Part shown: one piece after another, positions 1 to 10,821 of the stretch
How positions within the stretch are numbered: the first letter of the stretch is position 1
How the letters are laid out: each line of letters starts with the position of its first letter
Assembly: GCA_021030905.1 (NCBI GenBank)
Contig: JAGFMI010000013.1
Coordinates: 248,001 to 312,000, forward strand
Direction: 5' to 3'
DNA from: Pyrenula massariospora
Lineage: Eukaryota > Ascomycota > Eurotiomycetes > Pyrenulales > Pyrenulaceae
Length of the DNA stretch: 64,000 nucleotides
Notes under the pieces: generated by a model
The model's database searches: none
What the model was told of the DNA's origin: nothing
The model's input: only the letters and a program-made list of their open reading frames with translations
Translations under genes and position numbers: made by a program

Positions 1-1316
1 CCAAGGCCGAGGCAGGCTCATCCGATATGTATGTATGAATTGAGCCTGGGTAGCGGAGATCGTGTACAGTGTGATTGGTAGGTACGTGTGCTGCATACCA
101 GTCATCTTCAACGGGCTTCAAGTATTGTATACCATTAGCAGAAAGGAAAAATAACGCTACATCCCCATCACCTGATGTAAGTTCCTGAATCGGGACAAAA
201 TTCGTGAAGTTCAAATCAATAGATCCGTTACGAATTGAATAGAATCTTTCACTGTACAAACACTTAGCATGGAAAGAACTCAGTCAACATCAGACTCTCT
301 TGAGAGAATACCTACTAGACTCTATACTCTGGATACGGGTCAGTCATTCGGACCCAGCGGATTTCTTCCACCGACTGCCGCGGAACTTGGTGGGTAAAAT
401 ACGTTCCCTTGACTTGAAGTGAGGTTATGTTGACATGAGCACCGTAGAAGTACCGCCTGTAAGGCTTTTCAGGGGAGAAAAACACCTCTTGTGAATAATT
501 CTTGCTTTCCAGTGGAGCGCAATGAGTTATGTATCTAAAGTAGAATCGAAGAGAAGAGGGGGTGTTAAGTCCAAGGTCCGCTTGAGAATCGAGGAACCCT
601 GTATCAAGCTTAATGTTCCCCATTCTTTTGCGGCAAATTGTCTCGTAGAATGGACAGCTAGCATTCCTGTCAACGGTGCTGGATATACTTTTCTTGATGA
701 ACGGCGTGCAGCTCTCTACATCTGGAGAGTTCTGGTAACATCTTTGAGCATAGTTGGAGTAATACGACATTCTCTTGGAGAAGTACCCATTGTAGATCCG
801 CTGGTTTTGCTCTGCTGTAACATTCGCGTTTAGTCCGTCGAGTTTGCCGCAATTGGGATTAGCAATGAGAACTTCATTTCCCATACTCGTACTGATCCTT
901 GACGAAAATACGCTTCCGATTGAAAATGTTACTGCAACAAGCAAAGCAAAACTTGTGATCGGGATGATTCGATGGAGAGTTTGATCAGCTTTCCGATGCC
1001 AAGCCCATGAGATGCGTAGAAGGCTTAGTAACCCAGACTCTGCATCGACAGCGTTGCGCAGGATGGCCTGTCGTTGATGGTATAGTCCATCTTGAGGGAT
1101 CATCTCGTTGCGAAGCAGCTGATGCAAAGCGAAACATAAGATACGCCAGAGTCTAGATCCCACGAAGGTGAGAAAGACAGCAAGAAAGGCAGTTAACAGA
1201 GCGCCATTACGGTGAGACATCGTTATCACCGATCCAGTGAAGCGTCCACCCAAAGACCAATTCGTCCAGATGCCAAGGTAGATCGTGTAGTCGATGTCAG
1301 CTTGTAATAGCGACAT
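1..1316 (-). CDS. Fungal membrane protein of unknown function, 3' end beyond window
   Basis: I recognise the general type, a fungal-specific hypothetical membrane protein, but no function is known to me. The long exon (1316 down to 337) encodes two hydrophobic segments, roughly residues 39-63 and 119-137, then a Cys-containing, N-glycosylation-rich outer domain. An apparent stop near 317 lies in an intron: a GTATCC donor at 336 and an AG acceptor at 279 (58 nt) restore the frame, and the next exon continues (SERFYSIRNGSID, then VALFFLSANGIQYLKP) to base 1 without a stop. The 3' end is therefore missing. A 5' exon is likely: the minus-strand stretch at about 1530-1400 (TTVFSSALFTTTDV) resembles the N-terminus of such proteins, but I could not find an in-frame splice joining it, so the Met at 1316 is provisional. 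Confidence 0.7.
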
Positions 1317-4300
1317 GTTTCATAGGGTTGTTGAGGATTCGTCAATTTATGTGTCAGAAGGGTACGCTGAGAACTTGAGTCTTATAGCACACGCTGGATT
1401 TTGAGCGGACGTAGGCCATCTCATATATCCAGCCTAGAATTGACTGTGGCAGAGCAACGTCTGTCGTAGTGAACAGAGCAGAGCTAAAGACTGTGGTGTG
1501 CAGGTTCATAGCTGAGCTATTTTCCTTGCCATCTGTGACCGATAGGGCAGACAGCGCGCGTTTCAAGTGAACGCATTGACGTGCACACAATCTGTTTTGC
1601 CTTAAAGTCGTTCATTGTAACGAACGCCTGAAACAACCTTTGGAGGGCAGAGTCACAAGAAAGCCTCTGAAGAGATAACAAGACTGCGTCAACCAATGCA
1701 GAGTAAACCGAAGAATCTTAATGAGTATCATGGATGCTCACAATCCTCGTCCGGCATGGAGATGCAAGATTCATGGAACGGCACTAATTTCGACGTGCAT
1801 ATCCTCAGACTTTTGTGCAACATTTCTGCAAACAGAGTTGGGGTCCAAGAATGGCCGAATCTGGGGACTGCTCCAGCCGAATATGAATTCATTGAGCCAT
1901 GAGATATCCTTCAAACAGGGTAAGTAAGTTGTCGCATTGCACTTCCGGTGAATAAAGATAGGAGATATATTGAGACGAGATCTGCGAATTTGGCTAAGAC
2001 AGTTATCATTCAGTAGTAAATATGAAATATCTGTGGACGAATCAGGATTAGTTAGTTCCGCCAAGCCAAACACGAGGCTGGCACGGCTGGCACCCCCTCG
2101 GGCTCCTCGGACCGACTATTAGCCGGTAGGGGTCGCCACGACTTGTGTAGCCCCGCCTCCACACCTTCATTTCAACAGAGCCTCCGGACAATTGCCTTTA
2201 AAACCTGTCGGCTGAAGACACTGTCCAGGCTACAAGTTCATCCTATTGGTCATGCATTTAGAAACAATACGTTTTGCGTTTAGCATGCATGTTGAGAGAC
2301 CCTTTCGGCCAAACCCTACAATTTAGCCGTCTCGAATGCCACAGAAAGAGACGTGCATCTTGCCTATCCGGTAGCTCCCCTCCGCTCCACGCTATGAGCT
2401 AGGGCACAGATCTTAATCCCTTGGAAGGTATCTAAATAGTGGTATGGGCATGTGCAACATGTTTGGGGCACCGAGTGCGCGGAGAGTACCTTAATCGGGA
2501 CAAAAATTGCTTTTTGAGGCTTCGAGATACCAATCGCCTGACACAGTCTCATGTGTCATTTACAGAGAGATCTTGACCTCTGAAGCTTTCGGCATAAGAT
2601 AACGGATAGTACTTCAAAACTCTTAGCGCCTAATTAACCCCAATGATAGGCTCTGCCGTTATCTGTCGCTCAAAACATTGAGACGCGAATTGGCTCGCAT
2701 CAATGGCATCTTGCATTCAAGGAACAAGGATCGGTGATAAACCTAGGACAACCGTCGAACAGTGTGCACAAAGGTCATTATTACGACTTCAGGCCGGGCA
2801 ACTATTATGACTAGCTCTGTCGCTTCCGTCGCTTCCGTCGGGGTGTGAAAGTGTGAAAGGAATTGATGCCGCAAGAATAGAAGGTTGTTGAGAATGGCTA
2901 CGTAAAATTTCAGCGATCTATTCATGATGTCCTCACATGAGGAAACCTTAATAGTCAAAACGGATAGAAGCACATCAGGGGTCTTATGCGGAGAAAGGTG
3001 ACACTATTGGGAAAGAAACGGAAAGGGGTTTATTTCTAGAGAGATAGGTTCCAAGAGGAGACAAGCGAAGTAATGGAGTAAGCGGCGCATTCTGGCATAA
3101 CGTGTTTCATCTTCGCCCGTTTCTGAAGGTGGCAGACAGTGGCACGTGTTGGATTGTCTTGAGCTATGCTGCTGAGAAAGCCCAAACGTGGAGTTCAATA
3201 CCTTTAACTCGTCGCTTGCACACAAAGAAGACTACGCCGGAGAGGCAGGGAAAACAAGTCATTAGAAGGAGCCAATCACACTGAGTAGTTCAATGGATCT
3301 GGACTCAACACGACAATGCCTCGATGGTGTCCTAAACACGTTCAGGCGCGTCGATCCAACACCTGTTTAGTGCTAACCCTTCTTGTCGCAGGGAAGATCA
3401 GGCCTTTCCGTCCTTATCACAATTGGGACTTTCTGCCATCTACGTAGCCATAAGTATTTCCCTCCGTAAGTTTGTACGGAGAGATACCTAGATACCAAGA
3501 TATTGCTGTCACATGTCGCCGTCCGCGTTCGCCGGGATGGAAATACTTTGAAGCAGAAACAACGCTGGGAGCGTGATATCGACTCTATCTCAGTGTCATC
3601 TCTGTCCGGATATGTCTTGCGATGTCGTCGTGGGTAAAGTCATTGCCTCCCTCATGACTCAGGGTGCTGACGCGCATTAGGCTGAGGCTGAGGTGACTTG
3701 ACAGTGGGGCCACCGCCAATTCCGTTGATGGTATTTGGAATTGTTCCACGTCCAACTTTTGGTCGGCCTGTCCATGATCTGCGATGAACCCGAGCCCGAA
3801 TATCTTGAATGCAAATCGTTTTGCGAGGTATCAGGCACTTCTATCGCTGGTTGGCCTGGGCTGCGGGACTGTGGCTGTGTGCTAGGGCTCGGTGTACCTT
3901 ACGTATTGATACCATAAAAGCTGTAACGTATTTCACAAGCGAGTAGCGTGGCCACCCCCTTTTGACTTAGCGATCCTATGATCCGGACTAATCTCTTTCG
4001 GCTACTGATGACAATGCCGACCCAGGGATTCTGATGATGGTCAGGAACGTCGATAATGGGGGGGGTTGGCACTCGAAATCGTCAGTCAGCTAGACCGACT
4101 TCCGGCAAACTCTGGCAGTGAGGCGGCCTCATAGGTTGGTCCTCAACGACGACATTTTCTGTAAGCTCGGTTGATACGTGCTCAGAACCTGCAAACTTTA
4201 AGGCACGTTTGAAGACAACAAATCTTCAGGAGCTAACCCTGGCGCGGGCTCAGCTAGTGAGTATTTGCCATTCAGCACCAATGGATTCCGGCCTGAAGTT

Positions 4301-4981
4301 GCTGAGACACCTGCAGGTAGAACCCTTCCTCGACTCTGCTAAAAAAGAAGACAATAACATTCACTTGACAGCTCGCAGCACCGCTGTACGTTTAAAATTA
4401 GGTTTAGCTAATGCTAAGGATAGGAGGGAGATTGTTGAACGGCGAGACTGTGCAGGACGCGGTCAGAACCTTAAACGCTAAACTTCGTAATCGGTTCCTT
4501 GAGAGCTTTGAGGGATATTGCTCAGCCGCGTGCCGATTTCCGTCGGAGAGTATTCTCATTAAGAGCGAGGTGGCCGCTGCAACCAAGTAATTGGATCGGT
4601 GCAGGCGTCACTTTTCCTTCGAACCTCCCGAAAGTCCGCGTTGGCGACTGGGGTCGGATTCGACGAAACTAAGCAAGATCAATTCACGTTGAGAACAACC
4701 ACTTACGCTTGGAAAAAAAATGACAGTGGCTGAGGTGAGAATACGCTTCAAGGTGTATTTCGGCTCTCCTGTTCATTGAATTAAGCAAGCTATGTACATC
4801 TATAATGATTTGAGTTTGCAAGTATTTGCGTTGTTGACTTCCATGCTATCCCGACGGTGCTCTCACTCCTACGATGGATTCGGCAGGCCAACAGATAAAA
4901 GCGTGACCTACCCGTGCCGTAGATGTATATCACTATTTCGAAAATCAGTATCCTGCTCAAATCTTCCTTCGTACCTTCTCA
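1317..4981. other. 3.7 kb stretch without a convincing gene
   Basis: Only unrelated open frames of 100 codons or fewer occur on either strand and none shows a recognisable domain or splice continuity. The first 300 bases may hold an upstream exon of the membrane-protein gene. A GC-rich patch at 2095-2165 shares a short motif with 11.08 kb, and a 9 bp tandem repeat sits at 2819-2840. The last few hundred bases should contain the promoter of the hydrolase gene at 4982. Confidence 0.6.
2819..2840. repeat. 9 bp tandem repeat, 2.4 copies
   Basis: GTCGCTTCC is repeated head to tail twice and followed by a partial third copy. It is isolated in non-coding sequence. Confidence 0.8.
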
Positions 4982-6220
4982 ATGATCACAACGATGCGCT
5001 GGATAATTTTATCGGCTACACTAATGCCGGCAACATTTGTCGTTGCTGGTCCCTTGATGCGAACAAACGCGACGACACCGACTGGCTTTGCAGATGATCC
5101 CACAGGCTATATGACGGGTTTCAAGAATCCAAGTATCCAGTCGTCAGTCGGAGGCCAAGCTATTTGCATCTCGGGCACGGTGGACGTTACAGCGTCTGCG
5201 AACAACGTTCATATCAACATGGAACAGCCTAATAACCAAAGTGTGGTCACAGAGCTTATAGTTGAGACCTTCCAAATCAACTCAACAGTTGGGAAAGGGC
5301 TTGTCGGAAACCAGAACAACGTCAGTGGGACCTATGGAATATACTCGCAGCTCTGTTTCCCGAGCAGTACCGGCAGGATTAATGCTACAACACTTCAATT
5401 TCTCATCCACGGCGCGGGCTTTGATCGAAGTTACTGGAATGTCGCGCCAGGCTACTCCTACGTTGACTATGCTGCCGAGCAAGGATATACGACTTTCTTC
5501 TATGATCGTCTTGGTATTGGTCTCTCTGATCACCCAGATCCAATACAAATAGTACAACCCCAGCTTCAAATTGCCATCGCCCACGAGCTCATCCAGCTTC
5601 TGCGTACCGGTGGTATCTCAAGTCACACCTTCGATCACGTTATAGGCGTTGGCCATTCCTTCGGTAGTATTCAGCTTAGTGGTGTCACATCGCAACACCC
5701 CGACGATGTCGACGCGGTAGTTTTGACCGGCTTTTCGGCAGACCCGGATGGCTTTCCTATCAGCTTCGCAAGTGCGGATATCAGCATTGCCTCGCAGAAC
5801 CAGCCTCTTCGATTTTCAAATCTACCTAATGGTTACCTCATCGCTTCTACCATCGAAGGAAACCAGTTCTTCTTCTTTCGAGCGCCCAGTTTTGACCCAG
5901 CACTGCTCAATCTTGCCGAAGCGACCAAGCAAACCATGACATTGGGCGAGTTCTTATCCAACGGAGCTTCCATGGTCTCTACACACTTTACTGGGCCTAT
6001 AGATGTGGTGATTCCCGAGAATGACATGCCGAACTGCCTTGGTAACTGTTTGCTGCCGGACAACAAAGCTGCTGCGGTCAAGGGTTTGCTTTACCCGGCT
6101 GCGAGCAACGGGTCCGACTGGTATGTCGTGCCTCAAACTGGGCATGGCATGAACTTGCACTACACAGCCAACACGGCATATGAGCATATTCTGAACTTTA
6201 TCAAGAAAAATGGATTTTGA
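4982..6220 (+). CDS. Secreted alpha/beta-hydrolase, 412 aa
   Basis: A single-exon extracellular serine hydrolase of the alpha/beta-hydrolase fold; the substrate cannot be read from sequence (ester, lactone or amide). The N-terminus is a typical signal peptide with a hydrophobic core at residues 7-22. The oxyanion region reads FLIHGAGFDRSYW, the nucleophile elbow is GHSFG with Ser226, and the probable catalytic His is H388 in TGHGMN close to the C-terminus. Several N-glycosylation sequons and a few cysteines fit a secreted protein. No intron is needed. The gene stands alone between a gene desert and the tRNA region, so its context gives no hint of pathway. An upstream in-frame start cannot be excluded, but this Met gives the best signal peptide. 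Confidence 0.88.
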   Translation: MITTMRWIILSATLMPATFVVAGPLMRTNATTPTGFADDPTGYMTGFKNPSIQSSVGGQAICISGTVDVTASANNVHINMEQPNNQSVVTELIVETFQINSTVGKGLVGNQNNVSGTYGIYSQLCFPSSTGRINATTLQFLIHGAGFDRSYWNVAPGYSYVDYAAEQGYTTFFYDRLGIGLSDHPDPIQIVQPQLQIAIAHELIQLLRTGGISSHTFDHVIGVGHSFGSIQLSGVTSQHPDDVDAVVLTGFSADPDGFPISFASADISIASQNQPLRFSNLPNGYLIASTIEGNQFFFFRAPSFDPALLNLAEATKQTMTLGEFLSNGASMVSTHFTGPIDVVIPENDMPNCLGNCLLPDNKAAAVKGLLYPAASNGSDWYVVPQTGHGMNLHYTANTAYEHILNFIKKNGF

Positions 6221-7204
6221 AGAGTCGAGTGGCAGGATTAGTCCATGCGTTGAGAGTTGAGGCAATGTACACTAGACAATAGTTTTGAAAGATAGATACA
6301 GTGTCATATAGAACAAAGACAAGATTCTTGCATAAAGTTTTTTTCCCCTCTTTCTTGGAGACTTTGCCAACCCCTTCACTACTACCGCCATGTGGCACCG
6401 TACGTGGCCAGGACTTCCTTCCCTTTTCCACCAGCATCCATTCTAGGAGCAAAGAAGATTCCAAGTTCGGAGAGTTACATTTGGACCTGCTGATCCGAAA
6501 ATAAGGGTCATTCACCGGACAATCTTATTTTATTCCTGTTGCCAAAATCGAGGGCAAAGGTAATACCAGCGAAAGTCTGAGTCGCGCTTAAATTATTGAG
6601 AACAAGCTAGAGAGATACAAGCTCAGCGGGTATAAACAAAAACCTAAAGAGAAGAAGACGGGTGAGTCGGAGAGATATCTTGTAAGGTCTGCAACATGTC
6701 ATCTAATTCTCAACATAGCGACTCGACGTAGTCAATCGCTTGTGAACCGATTGCCATCCCTAAGCGGGCGAACGCGGCTGAACTCAGCGTGTCCGCCGCT
6801 ACGGGCTATAAATGGAAATGTGCAAAAGAAGGCTTGTCTCTGGGACGGCATCACATTTTCTACTAGCCTCACAGCGGGTCCTTCGAGAAGCGGGCACGCT
6901 GAACTGTTTTAGAAGATAGACGCAATGAGGCAGAATCGCCGACAAAGAAGAGAAGGCTGTAAGCGTGGGAGTATGATTTGTTTGACAAGCCGAGAGAGAA
7001 CCATGAGCTGCTTACCGCGAAGCGGAGGGGAAAGGGGGAGAGACAAAGGCGGCTATGGTGATCAAGCGAAGAGGGCAGCTTCGGGGAGATGTGATCCGTA
7101 AATCTTGTTTTTACTTCATGATCGCGCAATTTCTGGCTTAATCCGTAGTTCTACCAGCGGCTTTGCGGGGTAGTACTCTACCCTATTCTGTGTTCTGTGA
7201 CATC

Positions 7205-7257
7205 AAAATATAAGGAAAACGAGACAAAAAAGAACTAAAATATAAGGAGAACGAGAC
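7205..7257. repeat. 21 bp direct repeat, two copies, 32 bp period
   Basis: Copies at 7205-7225 and 7237-7257 match at 20 of 21 positions (AAAATATAAGGARAACGAGAC). They lie just beyond the pol III terminator of the tRNA gene. Confidence 0.85.
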
Positions 7258-7265
7258 GATAGGGC

Positions 7266-7270
7266 AAAAA
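7266..7270 (-). terminator. Probable RNA polymerase III terminator of tRNA-Thr
   Basis: A run of five T on the minus strand lies 33 nt past the tRNA 3' end, the first T run of at least four downstream. Confidence 0.65.
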
Positions 7271-7302
7271 TTGTACGTATTCCACCCCTCTCATTCGATT
7301 TT

Positions 7303-7388
7303 GCTCGAATACGGATTCGAACCGTAGCTCTTTTCATCTCTTACTACATGTTACTAGTGAAACGCCTTACCAACTTGGCCATTCGAGC
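7303..7388 (-). tRNA. tRNA-Thr, anticodon AGU, with 14-nt intron
   Basis: The cloverleaf is complete by eye. The 7 bp acceptor stem GCTCGAA/TTCGAGC is perfect, the D arm is GCC...GGC around AAGTTGGTAA, the anticodon stem TTTCA pairs with TGAAA, and the T arm is TACGG-TTCGAAT-CCGTA. The anticodon AGT is the complement of 7353-7355. A 14-nt intron (7338-7351) sits directly after position 37, the canonical site for nuclear tRNA introns. Removing it leaves 72 nt without CCA. The wobble A would be read as inosine. Confidence 0.95.
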
Positions 7389-7576
7389 GAATACTGAATA
7401 CAAATATTTCCTATAATATATAAATTCTCAAAAAAACATAACTGCGTCTTAGTAAGTGGAAGATTTACTAGTGCTGTGCAAGGTCAACTGCACATGAATC
7501 AACATTGTCAGTTGGTGAAATGCAGCCTTATCGCACCAATCGACTTGGCACATCTCAGAAAGCTTCCTCATTCGAA

Positions 7577-8728
7577 CTAAATAAACCAGCTTTCACCGTT
7601 AGAATGACCATTGGCATGACCGTTGACACGGTTGGCTTCTTTGCCCGCATACTGGCTCAAGCTGACACTGTTCTGCGGATCAAAAAATGGCTTCTCGCCA
7701 AAGACTGCCGTCCTTTTCCCTTCTCGTTCTTCGGTGTTATACCCACCGGGAATGGCGCGGTGGACGACGACACGATTATCCCAAAAGGCGACGCTTCCTG
7801 GCTCCCATTTCCAGCGTACCGTAAGATCGTCTGATGTATGGACATGCCTGGATTGTGATCAGCAGTGGCCAAGTCTGGGTGTAAGGGGAATGCCGTTACT
7901 CTCGTAGAAAGTCCAGAGTATGCTGTGCCTCGGCTCCCTTAAGACCTTCTAAGTGGAGTACGAAGGTAGGGTTGTAAAAGAGCGACTTGACCTTGGTTAC
8001 TGGATGCGTTCGTACCAAGGGATGCAAGCGCCGGACAGGGCCGCGGAACGGTGCGCTGCCGCCGTTGACGGAGTTGACAAAACTGTGCTCGGAAGTGTGT
8101 AGGCCTTGGAGACCTTCGAAGAGGTTCTGGAAGCTCGGACTGAGCTTGTCGTAGAGAGCAGTTTGGGATGTGTAAATGGTATCGCCGCCGTACTCGGGTG
8201 TGCGGACCAGACGAAGCATGGTGTAGGCGGGCGGGTTAGCTTCAAAGGAGTGGTCGGAGTGGTACTCGGCGCCAAAGTGGGCAAAATCACGGCCGTCGCT
8301 GGACAAGTCAACAGTGCTTCTGATACAGAGAGAGACAAATATACGCACGCCTCACGACCGATGATAGTCACATGTCGAGGGTCTACTTGATTTGGATCCC
8401 GGTCTTGGAGTCCATAGTGCTTTGTCAAGTCATACTGTTGGTCGAGAGTAAGGTCCTGACCCCTGAAGAAGATGACGCCTCTCTCAGCCGCAAAGAGAGC
8501 AAGCTCGTCTTTTTGAGAATCTGTCAACCGACTAAGCTGAATACCTTCTAATTCGGTTCCAATGTATGGTGTGAGATGGCGGACCCTTGTCGCTGCATCT
8601 AGAAGGCTTTTCTTGGCAGGGTCCGCAAAATGGGCACGATCTTTAGCGACCTCAGCTTCTTTGACAGGCGGGTGAGGAGCTTCGAAGCTCAACACCTGCT
8701 CCGTGATTCCAGTATGATTGATTGGCAT
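7577..8728 (-). CDS. TauD/TfdA-family Fe(II)/2-oxoglutarate dioxygenase, 349 aa
   Basis: A non-haem iron dioxygenase of the TauD family, which hydroxylates a small substrate (sulfonates such as taurine in characterised members) with 2-oxoglutarate and O2. Three exons on the minus strand: 8728-8349, 8298-7900, 7847-7577, with introns of 50 and 52 nt; the model totals 350 codons including stop. The iron ligands are visible: H140 and D142 in EYHSDHSF, and the distal H289 in WDNRVVVHR; R301 or R305 (EEREGKR) would hold the 2-oxoglutarate carboxylate. The C-terminal tail is Asn/Gly/His rich. It faces the MFS transporter gene at 9115 across 386 bp, which suggests shared regulation and a transported substrate. 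Actual substrate unknown. Confidence 0.9.
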
Positions 8729-9114
8729 CTTTGTGGTTGACTGCGATCGATACTAGGAATCTCACCTGTTGCGCCCATTCAATATTGAGTGCCTGAGCGC
8801 GCGTAATTCCACGAAGCATCACTAATCCACCCTCCTAGGTTGCGATACCCCGCGTCGAATGGTATCGTCGTTCGTCATCCGAGAACCCGTGGCGTGATAG
8901 ATATTGACAACTTCTCATTGGGCGATAACGAACAGGGTTTTCTTTTCAAATTCAAAGAGATCTTACTATGACGACAAGAAGGTGCAGAACTTCGAGACTC
9001 TGCCTACATTATAGTAATATGTGTCCGTCAAGAAACGATTTCTCAACATGAAGAAAACTTTATTCTACGAGAGACGATAGTACCCTACACGGAGCATAGC
9101 AGACTAGCACTATC
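8729..9114. promoter_or_regulatory. Divergent promoter region, dioxygenase and MFS transporter
   Basis: 386 bp separate two start codons pointing away from each other, so this is the probable shared promoter. I could not assign a specific factor site. Confidence 0.5.
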
Positions 9115-10821
9115 ATGATGGCGGACCCGATGCCGTTACCGTTGAAAGCCACCACCGGCCAAGCACCCGACGAGAATGCCAATGCTGTAGGCTACACTGA
9201 CACCGACAGCCGCTCAGACGACGTGAATCTCAAAAATGAGGTCTACGACTCCTCTGTCATCGACCCAGTCCTGGCAAGGAAAATGGCTCTGGTCAATAAC
9301 GCTATAGATGAGATTGGAATGACCCCATTCCAGTGGAAGCTCTTCTTCCTAAATGGGTTTGGCTACGCAGTGGACTCAGTAAGCTTCCATCAGCAGCTTC
9401 CCCTGAAGAGCCAATGCTGACCTCAGTGTCAATGCAGCTACTCGTGGTCTGCCAGTCAATCGCTCAGCCAGCAGTCGATCAGGAATTCGGGCGGCCAAAT
9501 CCACAAATTGCGGGCGTTGCATTAGCATCTCAGGTCGGGCTACTGATAGGAGCTGCCATTTGGGGGTTCTCTGCGGACGTCATCGGTAGGAAGTTAGCAT
9601 TCAATACGAGTCTTTTCATATGTGCCTCTTTCGTCCTGATTGCGGGTGGCATGCCAAACTACATATCCTTCTCCGCCATGTAAGTAATCCACCACAGTAT
9701 TGCCTATTTGGGAAATGCTGACCTTCCGAATTAGGGTTGCTATTTATTCGGCAGGAGCAGGAGGCAATTACATTCTTGATGCCACCAACATGTTGGAGTT
9801 CTTGCCCGTGACCCATACCTGGCTGGTCACTTTCATGTCTGTCTGGTGGGCTGTCGGTTATACCATCACAGGGCTTCTAGCGTGGGTATACATGAGTAAC
9901 TTCAGCTGCGATCCCGACGATACCCCTGCAACTTGTAATAGATCCAACAACTGGGGCTGGCGATATCTCCACTTTACGGCCGGCAGTCTCGTCCTCGCGG
10001 CCAGCGCTGCCCGCCTAGCTTTCGTCCGCATGAAGCAGACCCCTCGCTGGCTCATTGCCCAAAACAAGGACGAGGAGGCCTACCGCGTCCTCCTCGACCT
10101 CTCGGAGAAATACCATCGCCCCATGTCTCTAACCCTAGAAAAACTAGAATCCAACGGCCGCGTCCGCCACACCGAAAGATCACGATGGTCCATCTTCCGC
10201 CTGCAAAAGCACTTCGGCGGCCTCTTCGAGACCAAACTGCTCACCTACTCCACCCTCACCATCATCGCCAACTGGTTCGTCATCGGCATGGTCTCCCCCC
10301 TCTACTCCGTCTTCCTGCCCTACTACCTCGCCTCCCGCGGCCACGACGTCTCGGGCTCCTCCTCCAACTACACCGTCTGGCGCAACTACGCCATCAACAA
10401 CGTCGCGGGCCTCGGCGGGCCCCTCGTCGCCGGCCTCCTCGTCGAGACCGCGCTGCTCGGCCGCCGCGGCACGCTCGCCGTCGGCGCCCTGGCCACCACC
10501 GCCCTGCAGTTCGGGTACACGCAGATCAGGACGCCGGCGCAGAATGTTGGCGTCAGCGCCGCGATTACGGCGGCGTCGAATATCTACTACGGGACGATCT
10601 ATGCGTACACGCCGGAGATCCTGCCTAGCGCGCATCGTGCGACGGGATATGGATTGTGCGTGGTGTTGAATCGGGTGGGCGGGATTGTGGGGGTTTTGGT
10701 GGGGAGCTATGCGAATGTTGAGACGACGGCGCCCCTGTTTGTGTGCGCGGGGCTGTTCTCGCTGTTGATCGTTTTGAGCTTGCTGCTGCCGTTTGAGAGC
10801 AGGGGGAAGCGGAGCTTTTGA
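9115..10821 (+). CDS. MFS transporter, sugar/SV2-like, 530 aa
   Basis: A plasma-membrane secondary transporter of the major facilitator superfamily. Exons 9115-9378, 9438-9679 and 9735-10821 (introns 59 and 55 nt) join in frame. The N-terminus is a long acidic cytoplasmic tail followed by IDEIGMTPFQWKLFFLNGFG, a signature of the fungal SV2-like/sugar-porter MFS group. Motif A-like sequence follows TM2 (GFSADVIGRKLAF), RYLHFTAGS lies at TM6, and about 12 hydrophobic segments can be counted. The central loop has PRWLIAQNKDEEA, as in sugar porters. Substrate unknown. The divergent dioxygenase gene suggests uptake of an organic acid or sulfonate, but this is inference. The second half of the gene is markedly GC-rich compared with its 5' end. 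Confidence 0.9.

Larger units (their letters stand above)
6221..7302. other. Intergenic, about 1.1 kb
   Basis: It holds the 3' flank of the hydrolase gene and, at its right end, a short direct repeat and the tRNA terminator. Open frames here are short and carry no recognisable protein. Confidence 0.6.

Noticed and set aside
1354-1590. 78-codon minus-strand frame upstream of the left-edge gene
   Set aside because: Part of it may be a first exon of that gene, but no GT-AG pair joined it in the right phase, so it is not called as a separate gene.
10180-10635. Two overlapping 147-151 codon frames within the MFS gene
   Set aside because: Arg/Pro- or Gly/Asp-rich shadows created by the GC-rich coding strand of the transporter.
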